Shown here: piece by piece, positions 44,350 to 52,580 of the stretch
How positions within the stretch are numbered: the stretch's first letter is position 1
Layout: each line of letters begins with the position of its first letter
Assembly (NCBI RefSeq): GCF_020010905.1
Contig: NZ_JAGJBY010000001.1
Span: 3,430,001-3,494,000, forward strand
Direction: 5' to 3'
Length of the DNA: 64,000 nt
From: Streptomyces acidiscabies
GTDB lineage: Bacteria > Actinomycetota > Actinomycetes > Streptomycetales > Streptomycetaceae
Notes under the pieces: generated by a model
Database searches by the model: none
What the model was told of the DNA's origin: nothing
Seen by the model: the letters and a program-made list of their open reading frames with translations, nothing else
Translations under genes and position numbers: made by a program

Positions 44350-44943
44350 ATGGGCGACCACAAGGAACGGCCCCTGCGCGTGGGGGCGGCCGTACGGCGT
44401 CGGAGGCATGCGCTCGAACTGACGCTGGCGGCTGTCGCCGAGCGCAGTGGGCTGTCCGTGCCGTTTCTCAGCCAGATCGAGAACGATCGGGCCCGGCCTT
44501 CCACGGGGTCCCTGGAGAAGGTCGCGGACGCGCTCCGTACGACCGCCGTCGAGCTGCTTGCCGCCGCCGATCCCGCTTGCAGTGTTGATGTCGTCCGTGC
44601 GGACGAAGGCGAGGACGGGGGTGTGGCTGGGGGTGTTGCCGGGGGTGCTCCTCAGTCCCGGTCTCTCGTTCGTGGGCATCACCAGATGCATGCCACCGAG
44701 TTCACCGGTGACCATGACGCCGGGCGTGAATTCCAGTACCGCAACGACCAGTTGATGTACGTCGCTGATGGTGCCCTCGAGGTTGAGGCGGAGGGGCGGG
44801 CGTATCGGCTCGGGCGGGGGGACACGCTGTATCTGACCGGTGGGGTTCGGCATCGGTGGCGGGCCACCGTTCCCGATACGCGGATTCTGGTCGTGGCCGT
44901 TGCCGAGCACATCGAGGCTGTGCGGGGTGGGAAGCAGCGGTAG
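44350..44943 (+). CDS. XRE-family regulator with C-terminal cupin domain
   Basis: A 197-residue transcription factor of the HTH-cupin type. The helix-turn-helix is LTLAAVAERSGLSVPFLSQIENDRARPS (about 23-50, split: LTLAAVAERSG and VPFLSQIENDR). The cupin occupies about 110-190 with GREFQYRNDQLMYVADG and LGRGDTLYLTGGVRHRW, whose His and Asp could bind a small ligand or metal. The ATG at 44350 follows GGAGGAGGGAG by 9 bp. It may govern the adjacent osmolyte transporter, as cupin-HTH proteins often control amine or amino-acid uptake, but no operator was recognised. Confidence 0.85.
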   Translation: MGDHKERPLRVGAAVRRRRHALELTLAAVAERSGLSVPFLSQIENDRARPSTGSLEKVADALRTTAVELLAAADPACSVDVVRADEGEDGGVAGGVAGGAPQSRSLVRGHHQMHATEFTGDHDAGREFQYRNDQLMYVADGALEVEAEGRAYRLGRGDTLYLTGGVRHRWRATVPDTRILVVAVAEHIEAVRGGKQR

Positions 44944-44960
44944 GTGGGGTTGACCTGGGG

Positions 44961-44981
44961 TTATGGGGGCTCTGGGCATAA
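44961..44981 (+). promoter_or_regulatory. LysR-type T-N11-A element before the LysR gene
   Basis: TTATG, 11 bp, CATAA is a perfect 5-bp inverted repeat with the spacing of LysR-type recognition sites, 9 bp before the LysR ATG at 44991. Such a position fits negative autoregulation. Confidence 0.55.
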
Positions 44982-44990
44982 GCTGGTGTT

Positions 44991-45905
44991 ATGAGCAGTG
45001 ATGGTGTGGTGGTTCCCCTTTCCCATCGGGTGCCTGATCTTGGTGCCCTTGAGTTGTTGCTCGCTGTTGCCCGGGTGGGGAGTCTGGGGGCCGCCGCGCG
45101 TGAGCTGGGGATCACGCAGCCTGCCGCCAGCAGTCGGGTTCGGTCCATGGAGCGGCAGCTTGGCGTTGCGCTCGTCGATCGGTCGCCCCGCGGGTCTCGG
45201 CTCACCGATGCGGGCGCCCTTGTCACCGACTGGGCTCGGCGGATCATCGAGGCTGCCGAGGCGTTCGATGTCGGGGCTCAGGCGCTTCGGGATCGGCGGG
45301 ACTCCCGGTTGCGGGTCGCTGCGAGTATGACCATCGCCGAGTATCTGTTGCCGGGGTGGTTGTTGGCGCTTCGGGCTCAACGGCCTGATACGGCTGTGTC
45401 GTTGCTTGCCGGGAACTCCGCTGCTGTGGCTGAGCAACTGTTGGCGGACGAGGTCGATCTTGGGTTCGTGGAGGGGTTGAGTGTGCCTGCGGGGCTTGAT
45501 TCCGCCGTTATTGGGCACGACCGGTTGATCGTCGTCGTTGCGCCTGGGCATCCCTGGGGGCGGCGGCGGAAGCCTTTGCGGGGGGAGGAGTTGGCCGCGA
45601 CTCCTCTTATTCTTCGGGAGAAGGGGTCCGGGACTCGGCAGGTGTTGGATGCGGCGCTTGGTGGGCTGGTTCTTCGGCCGTTGATCGAGTTGTCGTCGAC
45701 TACTGCGGTGAAGGCGGCGGCGGTTAGTGGGGCTGGGCCTGCTGTGTTGAGTGAGCTGGTGGTGGGGGAGGAGTTGGCTATGCGGAGGTTGGTGTCCGTG
45801 CCGGTGGAGGGGGTGGCGTTGGGGCGGGAGTTGAGGGCGGTGTGGAGGGCTGGGCATCGGCCGGTGGGGCCTGCGCGGGAGTTGTTGGCGCTGACTCGGG
45901 GGTGA
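44991..45905 (+). CDS. LysR-family transcriptional regulator
   Basis: A 304-residue regulator with the N-terminal LysR winged helix-turn-helix (LELLLAVARVGSLGAAARELGITQPAASSRVRSMERQLG, about 19-57) and a two-lobed effector domain starting DRRDSRLRVAASMTIAEYLLPGWL (about 100). No Shine-Dalgarno sequence is obvious. The T-N11-A element lies just before the ATG. No divergent partner gene is present: the upstream XRE gene is on the same strand, and downstream lies a repeat array. The regulated pathway is unknown. Codons are G/T-ending, unlike the average gene here. Confidence 0.88.
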   Translation: MSSDGVVVPLSHRVPDLGALELLLAVARVGSLGAAARELGITQPAASSRVRSMERQLGVALVDRSPRGSRLTDAGALVTDWARRIIEAAEAFDVGAQALRDRRDSRLRVAASMTIAEYLLPGWLLALRAQRPDTAVSLLAGNSAAVAEQLLADEVDLGFVEGLSVPAGLDSAVIGHDRLIVVVAPGHPWGRRRKPLRGEELAATPLILREKGSGTRQVLDAALGGLVLRPLIELSSTTAVKAAAVSGAGPAVLSELVVGEELAMRRLVSVPVEGVALGRELRAVWRAGHRPVGPARELLALTRG

Positions 45906-45985
45906 CGGGCCTTTGCCCACCCGCCCGCCCGACTCGGTTTGTTGGAAGGGCGAGGTCTGAGGTGGGGGGTTCTGGAGGGGTGGGG

Positions 45986-46276
45986 GGTGCGGGTTCGGTT
46001 GTGGCTGGTCGCGCCCGCGTGGCGGAGCCGCATGTTGATGCAGCCCCGCGCCCCTGAAGTGGGTGGCTTGTGGTGGTGTTCGGGTGCGGGTTCGTCGTGG
46101 TTGTTCGCGCAGTTCCCCGCGCCCCTGAAAAGGGGGTGGCTTGTGGTGGTGTTCGGGTGCGGGCTCGTTGTGGTTGTTCGCGCAGTTCCCCGCGCCCCTA
46201 AGGGGTGGCTTGTGCTGGTGTTTGGGCGCGGGCTCGTTGTGGCTGGGCGCGCAGTTCCCCGCGCCTCTTAGGGGCG
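45986..46276. repeat. Array of four dispersed-type repeat units
   Basis: Four copies lie head to tail between the LysR and kinase genes (45,906-46,514, otherwise empty). The shared block AGTTCCCCGCGCCCCT occurs at 46111, 46184 and 46253 (the last variant), spaced 73 and 69 bp. The first copy (45986-46056) is a divergent form equal to the 22,235 copy. The joints read GGGTGGCTTGTGGTGGTGTT. The reverse complement of the core recurs at 61,438. Confidence 0.85.
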
Positions 46277-46514
46277 TTGGTGTGGCCGTGGGTTTGGGGG
46301 GCTCAGCGTGCTGTCCTTCGGGGCCTCGGCCCACGGTGGAGCTGTCGTTCCGGTTCGTGTCTTGCCTACCCTTCGCGCCGGGGACTTGCGACGAACCCTG
46401 CCGTTCTGCCGGTGCGGCATAGCCGCATAATGCTCACGTTTTTGCGGGAGTTCACCTACCTGCTCCTTGGAAAAGCAGTGGGCATCCCCACCCCTCCCCA
46501 CCCACCATGTCCCC

Positions 46515-47423
46515 ATGAACTCCGCCCCTCCCGCCACCGGCGTCCGCCTCGACTGGGAAGCCCTGCCCGCCTCCGTGCGTGACGCCGTCGCGGGGATACT
46601 CGGTGCGCCCGTTGTGCGCGCTGTTACTCAGCGGGGTGGGTTTTCGCCGGGAGTTGCTGCTCGGGTGGTGACCCGTCACGGGAAGCGTGGGTTCGTTAAG
46701 GCCGTCAGTGGGGACGTGAATTCTTTCAGTCCCGTTCTGCATCGGCGGGAGGCCCGGAACGCTGCGGCGTTGCCCAGAGAGGTGCCCGCGCCGAAGTTGT
46801 TGGGGGTGCATGATGACGGGAACTGGGTTGCCCTCGTGTTTGAGGACGTTGATGGGCGGCAGCCTCATATGCCCTGGAGGGCAGGGGAGTTGCAGGTTGT
46901 GCTGGACGCCGTCGGGGAACTCGGGCGGGTTCTGACCCCCGCCCCGTTCGATGCGCCTCCCGCCGAAGAGGACTTGGCGGACGCGTTCGGCGGCTGGCCG
47001 GAGCTGGTGGAGCAAGGGCTTCCGGTCCTCCAACGGGCCGACGGCTGGGAGGAAGCCGTACGAGGGGACACCCTCGCGCACGGAGACCTGCGAGCCGACA
47101 ACGTCCTGTTGGCCGGCGACACCGACCGCGTCTGGTTCGTCGACTGGCCCCACGTCACCAGAGCCGCCCCCTGGTTCGACCTCCTGCTCCTGCTCCCCAG
47201 CGTCCGCGCACAGGGCGGCCCGGACCCGGAGACCGTGTTCACGGAACACCCCCTGGGCCGCAGGGCCGACCAGGACGCGGTCACCGTCGCCCTGGCCGCG
47301 CTCGCCGGATACTTCCTGGGCCATGCGGGCAGACCCGCCCCACCCGGCCTCCCCACCCTGCGCCCCTTCCAACAGGCCCAGGGAGACGCCGCGTTGGACT
47401 GGCTCCGCACCCGCGTCCGGTGA
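46515..47423 (+). CDS. Aminoglycoside phosphotransferase-like kinase
   Basis: A 302-residue protein with the APH/choline-kinase fold. ATP-binding GGFSPGVAARVV, the Brenner-type catalytic loop AHGDLRADNVLL and the DFG-like VWFVDWPHV are all visible, so it is probably active. The target is a small molecule of unknown identity; I do not infer drug resistance. Its stop is 2 bp from that of the convergent amidotransferase-like gene. The ATG at 46515 lies within low-purine sequence, so the start is moderately sure. Confidence 0.82.
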   Translation: MNSAPPATGVRLDWEALPASVRDAVAGILGAPVVRAVTQRGGFSPGVAARVVTRHGKRGFVKAVSGDVNSFSPVLHRREARNAAALPREVPAPKLLGVHDDGNWVALVFEDVDGRQPHMPWRAGELQVVLDAVGELGRVLTPAPFDAPPAEEDLADAFGGWPELVEQGLPVLQRADGWEEAVRGDTLAHGDLRADNVLLAGDTDRVWFVDWPHVTRAAPWFDLLLLLPSVRAQGGPDPETVFTEHPLGRRADQDAVTVALAALAGYFLGHAGRPAPPGLPTLRPFQQAQGDAALDWLRTRVR

Positions 47424-47425
47424 CC

Positions 47426-48106
47426 TCAGCCCGCCGCCTCGACCAGCGCCCGCATCACCCGCAGGTCGTCCCCCATCTCGGGATGCCACTGAACCCCGAG
47501 CGTCCACCCCCCGCCCCGCTCGACAGCCTCGACCGTCCCGTCCTCGGCATACGCGGAGGCGACCAGCCCGGCCCCCAGCCGATCGACCGCCTGATGGTGA
47601 TACGTCGGAACACTGGACGCCTCCGCCACGATCCCCTCGTACAGAGTCCCCGCGACCGGCGTGACGGTATGCCGCCCGAACACCCCCGGCGCCTTCACAT
47701 GCCCCTCCATGTGCTGGACGAGGGTCCCGCCGAGGGTGACGTTGAGGAGCTGCATCCCCCGGCAGATGCCGAGCAGGGGCACGCCGGAGGAGAGGGCCGC
47801 TGAGATCAACGCCGTTTCCCAGGCGTCGCGTTCGCGCGCGGGGACATCCGTACGGGCCTCGCGCGAGGCCCCGTACAGAGCGGGATCGACGTCGGGCCCC
47901 CCGGAGATGACGAGCCCGTCGAGCCGGGCGACGACAGACGCGGCGCGCGCGGGCGCGTCCGGCGGCAGCATCGCCGCGATCCCCCCGGCCCGCTGCACGA
48001 GCCGGGGATAGCCGGCGGGCAGCAGCGCCGCCTCCATCTCCCAGATGCGCCAGCGAGCGGCGGGCTCCAGGTAGGTGCTGATCCCGATGAGCGGCGTACC
48101 GGCCAT
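47426..48106 (-). CDS. Gamma-glutamyl hydrolase, class I amidotransferase fold (PuuD-like)
   Basis: A 226-residue peptidase C26 protein related to gamma-glutamyl-GABA hydrolase PuuD. The nucleophile elbow is LLGICRGMQLLN, with the catalytic Cys in GICRG. His follows in TYHHQAVDRL, and WHPE completes the triad. Substrate-binding GLVISGGPDVDPALYG is present. In the proposed pathway it splits the gamma-glutamyl product (for instance gamma-glutamylglycine) into glutamate and the amino acid. A motif at 48120-48140, just before its ATG, is repeated at the GlnA4-like gene, suggesting joint control by the adjacent GntR regulator. Confidence 0.9.
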   Translation of the reverse strand: MAGTPLIGISTYLEPAARWRIWEMEAALLPAGYPRLVQRAGGIAAMLPPDAPARAASVVARLDGLVISGGPDVDPALYGASREARTDVPARERDAWETALISAALSSGVPLLGICRGMQLLNVTLGGTLVQHMEGHVKAPGVFGRHTVTPVAGTLYEGIVAEASSVPTYHHQAVDRLGAGLVASAYAEDGTVEAVERGGGWTLGVQWHPEMGDDLRVMRALVEAAG

Positions 48107-48119
48107 GAACCCTCCAGGT

Positions 48120-48140
48120 AATGGACTCCAGGGATACCTT
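48120..48140 (-). promoter_or_regulatory. Operator candidate of the FadR/GntR regulator, hydrolase side
   Basis: AATGGACTCCAGGGATACCTT lies 13 bp before the hydrolase start. It matches 48909-48929 at 16 of 21 positions (AATGG, a T, CAG and ATACCTT all conserved). Flanking AGGTA (48116) and TACCT (48135) form an inverted repeat. Confidence 0.55.
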
Positions 48141-48153
48141 TGCAGAACCGAGG

Positions 48154-48885
48154 TCAGGTGAGGAAGCCCCGCAGCAGGGCCGCCGTGCCCCCGCAGTGCT
48201 CGCGCATGATCTCGCGCGCGGCGTCGGCGTCTCCGTCGAGGACCGCTTCGACGAGGGCCTCGTGCTGGCGCTGGGAGTGTTCGAGGTTGCGGACGAGGAG
48301 GGGGATGCAGTCGAGGAGGTCGTTGACCTGCGCGCGGACGGCGGCGTACTGGGCGGTGAGGGAGGGCGAGCCGCAGAGTTCGGCGAGGGTGAGGTGCAGG
48401 AGCGTGTCGCGGCGGCGGTAGTCGGCGAGGGGCGCGTCGTGGGTCCCGGCGAGGGCCTCGCGCAGCCGCGTGGCCTGTACGTCGGTGAGGCCGTGGCTCG
48501 CGCACAGGCCCGCCGCGCCGACCTCCAGGACCTCGCGGAACCGCAGGACGTCCTCGATGTCGACCTCGGCGATCCGGCGCCGGAGTTCGTCCTCGCCGTC
48601 CGCCGAGCGCGGCAGCACGAACGTACCGCCGTACCGCCCCCGCCTCGACTCCAGCAGCCCCTGGTCCTGGAGGACCTTGAGGACCTCGCGCAGGGTCACC
48701 CGGCTGATGCCGAGCCGCTCGGCCAACTCCCGTTCCGCAGGCAGCCGTTCGCCGCCGGGGACCAGGCCGAGGCGGACCACCTGGAGGATCTGCTCCAGCG
48801 CCTCCTCGAAGCCGTTGCCCGCCCGCACCGGCCGCAGGACCGGCGTCAGCCGGTCACCCGTACCCGTGTTCTTCTCCACCGTCAT
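48154..48885 (-). CDS. FadR-subfamily GntR regulator of the gamma-glutamyl cluster
   Basis: A 243-residue repressor. The N-terminal winged helix is GGERLPAERELAERLGISRVTLREVLKVL (about 50-80, shown by ERLPAERELAERLG and SRVTLREVLKVL). The C-terminal FCD domain (about 105-240) carries metal-binding Asp and His residues in RRRDTLLHLTLAELCG and SQRQHEALVEAVLDGD. The ATG at 48885 follows AAGGGGG by 9 bp; a TTG at 48906 is possible. In S. coelicolor the corresponding gene next to glnA4 is described as a repressor of ethanolamine or polyamine use, as I recall. Two copies of one motif lie near both target promoters. Confidence 0.87.
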   Translation of the reverse strand: MTVEKNTGTGDRLTPVLRPVRAGNGFEEALEQILQVVRLGLVPGGERLPAERELAERLGISRVTLREVLKVLQDQGLLESRRGRYGGTFVLPRSADGEDELRRRIAEVDIEDVLRFREVLEVGAAGLCASHGLTDVQATRLREALAGTHDAPLADYRRRDTLLHLTLAELCGSPSLTAQYAAVRAQVNDLLDCIPLLVRNLEHSQRQHEALVEAVLDGDADAAREIMREHCGGTAALLRGFLT

Positions 48886-48908
48886 CCGGCCGTGCCCCCT
48901 TCCCAAGC

Positions 48909-48929
48909 AATGGTTTTCAGCAATACCTT
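48909..48929 (+). promoter_or_regulatory. Operator candidate of the FadR/GntR regulator, glnA4 side
   Basis: AATGGTTTTCAGCAATACCTT lies in the divergent region between the GntR gene (48885) and the GlnA4-like gene (49020). It is the second copy of the 48120-48140 motif. Confidence 0.55.
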
Positions 48930-49019
48930 ATGGCTCCCGGACGCTTCACGGCCCCCGTACGGCCGCCGAAGCCGAGGACGCCCCACGGGGACGACCTCAA
49001 GCCCTAGAGGAGGCCCTCC

Positions 49020-50378
49020 GTGCCAGACCGCACCGCCCCGCTGCCCGTCGAGGATCTGCACGCCCTGGTCGCGGCGGGCGAGATCGACACGGTCGTCCTC
49101 GCCTTCCCCGACATGCAGGGCCGCCTCCAGGGCAAGCGGTTCGCGGCCCGCTTCTTCCTCGACGAGGTACTCCAGCACGGTACGGAGGGCTGCAACTACC
49201 TCCTTGCCGTCGACACGGACATGAACACCGTCCGGGGGTACGCCATGTCGTCCTGGGAGAGCGGCTACGGCGACTTCGCGATGCACCCCGACCTCACCAC
49301 CCTGCGCCGTATCCCCTGGCACCCCGGCACCGCCCTCCTGATCGCCGACCTCGCCTGGGAGGACGGCTCCCCGGTCGGCGCGGCCCCCCGCCAGATCCTG
49401 CGCCGCCAGCTGGACCGGCTCACCGAGCTCGGCTGGACCGCGCAGGTCGGCACGGAGCTGGAGTTCATGGTCTTCCGCGACAGCTACGAGCAGGCGTGGG
49501 ACGCGGGCTACAAGAACCTCACCCCCGTCAACCAGTACAACGTCGACTACTCGATCCTCGGCACCGGCCGGATCGAACCGCTCCTGCGCCGCATCCGCAA
49601 CGAGATGGCCGGCGCGGGCCTGACCGTCGAGTCCGCCAAGGGCGAGTGCAACCTCGGCCAGCACGAGATCGTCTTCCGCTACGACGAGGCCCTGACCACC
49701 TGCGACCAGCACGCCGTCTACAAGACCGGCGCGAAGGAGATTGCGGCGCAGGAGGGCGTATCGCTCACGTTCATGGCCAAGTTCGACGAGCGCGAGGGCA
49801 ACTCCTGCCATATCCACCTGTCGTTGACGGACGCCGACGGCGCGAACGTCTTCGCGGGTCCGGACGGCATGACGGACACCATGCGGCACTTCCTCGCCGG
49901 GCAGCTCGCCGCCCTGCGTGACTTCTCCCTGCTGTACGCGCCCAACATCAACAGCTACAAGCGGTTCCAGCCGGGCTCGTTCGCGCCGACCGCCGTCGCC
50001 TGGGGCCGCGACAACCGCACCTGCGCCCTGCGCGTCGTCGGCCACGGCCGCTCCCTGCGCTTCGAGAACCGCCTCCCCGGCGGCGACGTCAACCCGCACC
50101 TCGCCGTCGCCGCACTCGTCGCGGCGGGCCTGTACGGCGTCGAGCACAAGCTCGAACTCCCCGACGCCTGCGCGGGGAACGCGTACACCGGCGACTACGA
50201 ACACGTCCCCACCAGCCTGCGCGAGGCCGCCGACCTCTGGGAGCACAGCCCCATCGCGGAGGCCGCGTTCGGCGAGGAGGTCGTCGCGCACTACCTCAAC
50301 ATGGCGCGCGTGGAACTCGCCGCGTTCGACGCGGCCGTCACGGACTGGGAACTGCGCCGGACCTTCGAACGCCTGTAG
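49020..50378 (+). CDS. glnA4: Glutamine-synthetase-like gamma-glutamyl ligase (GlnA4 type, probably ethanolamine)
   Basis: Joins glutamate and an amine through a gamma-amide bond using ATP. The 452 residues have the GS type I fold. PDMQGRLQGKRF resembles the N-terminal beta-grasp strand. VGTELEFMVF, CNLGQHEIVF and NSCHIHLSL are ATP/metal loops, and RFENRLPGGDVNPHLAVAA the glutamate loop. It is closer to GlnA4 or PuuA than to assimilatory GlnA by its HLA and NPHLAVAA segments. GlnA4 of S. coelicolor makes gamma-glutamylethanolamide, the first step in ethanolamine use; polyamines are the alternative. The GTG at 49020 follows AGAGGAGG. It forms an operon with the next two genes. Confidence 0.88.
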   Translation: MPDRTAPLPVEDLHALVAAGEIDTVVLAFPDMQGRLQGKRFAARFFLDEVLQHGTEGCNYLLAVDTDMNTVRGYAMSSWESGYGDFAMHPDLTTLRRIPWHPGTALLIADLAWEDGSPVGAAPRQILRRQLDRLTELGWTAQVGTELEFMVFRDSYEQAWDAGYKNLTPVNQYNVDYSILGTGRIEPLLRRIRNEMAGAGLTVESAKGECNLGQHEIVFRYDEALTTCDQHAVYKTGAKEIAAQEGVSLTFMAKFDEREGNSCHIHLSLTDADGANVFAGPDGMTDTMRHFLAGQLAALRDFSLLYAPNINSYKRFQPGSFAPTAVAWGRDNRTCALRVVGHGRSLRFENRLPGGDVNPHLAVAALVAAGLYGVEHKLELPDACAGNAYTGDYEHVPTSLREAADLWEHSPIAEAAFGEEVVAHYLNMARVELAAFDAAVTDWELRRTFERL

Positions 50379-50433
50379 AACGGCCCCTGGTTCACCGCTG
50401 GTTCACTGTGACACGACTGTGAAAGGTCAGGAA

Positions 50434-51801
50434 TTGTCCGAGCTGATCGTCCTCAACCCGGCCACCGAGGAGGTCGTCGAGAGGGTCCCCGCCGCCGACG
50501 CCGCCGAGGTGGACGCGGCCGTCGCCCGCGCGGCGAAGGCCCAGGAGACGTGGGCCGCCCTCGCCCCCGCCGACCGCGCCCGCCTCCTGCGCCGGTTCGC
50601 CGACCAAGTCGACGCCCACATCGAGGAGTTGGCGGCGCTGGAGGTCCGCGAGGCCGGGCACACGATCGGCAACGCCCGCTGGGAGGCGGGCAACGCACGC
50701 GACCTGCTCCTCTACGCGGCGGGCGGCGTCGAGAGGTTGACGGGCCGTCAGATCCCGGTCGCCGGCGGCCTCGACGTCACCATCCTCGAACCCCTCGGCG
50801 TCGTCGGCGTGATCGCGCCCTGGAACTTCCCCATGCCCATTGCCGCTTGGGGCTCCTTCCCGGCGCTCGCGGCAGGCAACGCGGTCGTCCTCAAGCCCGC
50901 TGAGACGACCCCGCTCACCGCCCTGCGCCTCGCTCAACTCGCCCTGGATGCAGGCCTTCCCGAGGGCCTCTTCCAAGTCGTCCCCGGCTACGGCAGCATC
51001 GCGGGCCGCGCCCTCGTCGACCATCCCGGCGTCGCGAAGATCGTGTTCACCGGCTCGACCCGCACCGGCCGCGAAGTCATGGAACGCTGCGCGAAGTTGG
51101 TGAAGCCGGTCACCCTCGAACTCGGCGGCAAGAGCCCCAACGTGGTGTTTGCCGACGCCGACCTGCCGAAAGCCCTCGACCCCTTCTCGTTCCTCGACAA
51201 CACCGGCCAGGACTGCTGCGCCCGCACCCGCATCCTCGTCCAGGAGAGCGTGTACGACGAGGCGCGCGCGTTCCTCGCCGAGGCCCTCGCGGCCGTCGTC
51301 GTCGGCGACCCGGCCGACGAGAAGACCCAGATGGGCCCGCTGATCTCCCGCCAACAGCTCGACCGCGTACGGTCGTTCGTGCCGGACGACGCACCCGGCG
51401 CGCTGCGTGGCAGCGCACCCGGCGGCCCCGGGTTCTGGTTCCCGCCGACCGTCCTGACCGCCGAGGCCCCCGACTCGCCCGCCTGCCGCGAGGAGATCTT
51501 CGGCCCCGTCGCCGTCCTGCTCCCCTTCACCGACGAGGCCGACGCGATCCGCCTCGCCAACGACACCCCCTACGGCCTCTCCGGCTCCCTGTGGACCCGG
51601 GACATCGGCCGCGCGCTGCGGCTCTCACGGGCCGTCAAGGCGGGCAACCTGTCCGTCAACTCCCATTCCAGCGTGCGTTATTCGACCCCCTTCGGGGGCT
51701 ACAAGCAGTCCGGGGTCGGCCGTGAGCTCGGCCCCGACGCACTCGCCGCCTTCACCGAGACCAAGAACGTCTTCATCAGCACGGAGGACCCCGCACAGTG
51801 A
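50434..51801 (+). CDS. NAD(P)-dependent aldehyde dehydrogenase
   Basis: A 455-residue aldehyde dehydrogenase. Motifs: cofactor-binding GVIAPWNFPMPIAAW and FTGSTRTGREVMERC, the general base Glu in VTLELGGKSP, and the catalytic cysteine in TGQDCCARTRI. In the cluster it would oxidise a gamma-glutamyl aldehyde to its acid, for instance gamma-glutamyl-aminoacetaldehyde to gamma-glutamylglycine. The TTG at 50434 is chosen because AAAGG lies 7 bp before it. The GTG at 50419 adds five residues but has no site. It begins 55 bp after glnA4 and overlaps the SDR gene by GTGA. Confidence 0.9.
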   Translation: MSELIVLNPATEEVVERVPAADAAEVDAAVARAAKAQETWAALAPADRARLLRRFADQVDAHIEELAALEVREAGHTIGNARWEAGNARDLLLYAAGGVERLTGRQIPVAGGLDVTILEPLGVVGVIAPWNFPMPIAAWGSFPALAAGNAVVLKPAETTPLTALRLAQLALDAGLPEGLFQVVPGYGSIAGRALVDHPGVAKIVFTGSTRTGREVMERCAKLVKPVTLELGGKSPNVVFADADLPKALDPFSFLDNTGQDCCARTRILVQESVYDEARAFLAEALAAVVVGDPADEKTQMGPLISRQQLDRVRSFVPDDAPGALRGSAPGGPGFWFPPTVLTAEAPDSPACREEIFGPVAVLLPFTDEADAIRLANDTPYGLSGSLWTRDIGRALRLSRAVKAGNLSVNSHSSVRYSTPFGGYKQSGVGRELGPDALAAFTETKNVFISTEDPAQ

Positions 51802-52580
51802 CCGAGACTCCTGTCTGCCGCCGCCTCGTCGGCCGTACCGCCGTCATCACCGGAGCCGGCAGCGGCATCGGCCTCGCCACCGCCCGCCGCCTCGCCGCCG
51901 AGGGCGCACACGTCGTCTGCGCCGACATCGACGAGACCGGCGGAAAGGCCGCCGCCGACGAGGTCGGCGGACTCTTCGTGAAGGTCGACGTCACGAACCC
52001 GGAACAGGTCGAGGCGCTCTTCAAGACCGCCTACGACACGTACGGCAGCGTCGACATCGCCTTCAACAACGCCGGGATCTCGCCCCCCGACGACGACTCG
52101 ATCCTGGAGACCGGGCTCGACGCCTGGAGGCGCGTCCAGGAGGTCAACCTGACGTCCGTGTACCTGTGTTGCAAGGCCGCGCTTCCTTACATGCGGCAGC
52201 AGCAGCGGGGTTCGATCATCAACACGGCGTCGTTCGTGGCCAGGATGGGCGCGGCGACCTCGCAGATCTCGTACACCGCGTCCAAGGGCGGCGTCCTCGC
52301 CATGTCCCGGGAACTCGGCGTGCAGTTCGCGCGCGAGGGCATCCGGGTCAACGCGCTGTGCCCGGGGCCCGTCAACACGCCTTTGCTGCAAGAGCTGTTC
52401 GCCAAGGACCCCGAGCGCGCCGCCCGGCGGCTCGTGCACATCCCCGTGGGCCGGTTCGCCGAGGCCGAGGAGATCGCCGCCGCCGTCGCCTTCCTGGCGA
52501 GCGACGACTCCTCGTTCGTCAACGCGACCGACTTCCTTGTGGACGGCGGGATTTCGGGCGCGTACGTGACCCCGCTCTAG
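51798..52580 (+). CDS. Short-chain dehydrogenase/reductase
   Basis: A 260-residue NAD(P)-dependent oxidoreductase. The nucleotide motif is TGAGSGIGLA (about 19-28). NNAG is the fold-stabilising turn, and the catalytic Ser, Tyr and Lys lie in NTASFVARMGAATSQISYTASKGG (YxxxK as YTASK). In this operon it is well placed to oxidise an alcohol, such as gamma-glutamylethanolamide, to the aldehyde used by the preceding enzyme. That is inference from order only. It overlaps the aldehyde dehydrogenase by 4 bp, and its stop overlaps the convergent aldolase-like gene by 4 bp. Confidence 0.9.
   Translation: MTETPVCRRLVGRTAVITGAGSGIGLATARRLAAEGAHVVCADIDETGGKAAADEVGGLFVKVDVTNPEQVEALFKTAYDTYGSVDIAFNNAGISPPDDDSILETGLDAWRRVQEVNLTSVYLCCKAALPYMRQQQRGSIINTASFVARMGAATSQISYTASKGGVLAMSRELGVQFAREGIRVNALCPGPVNTPLLQELFAKDPERAARRLVHIPVGRFAEAEEIAAAVAFLASDDSSFVNATDFLVDGGISGAYVTPL

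Noticed and set aside
45842..46582. Several short open frames reading through the 46-kb repeat array (repeating FAQFPAPL)
   Set aside because: They are translations of the dispersed repeat core and recur wherever the repeat occurs; not genes.
46515..47423. Antibiotic resistance gene call for the APH-like kinase
   Set aside because: The fold is shared by many kinases of small molecules and nothing in the sequence or context points to an antibiotic substrate.
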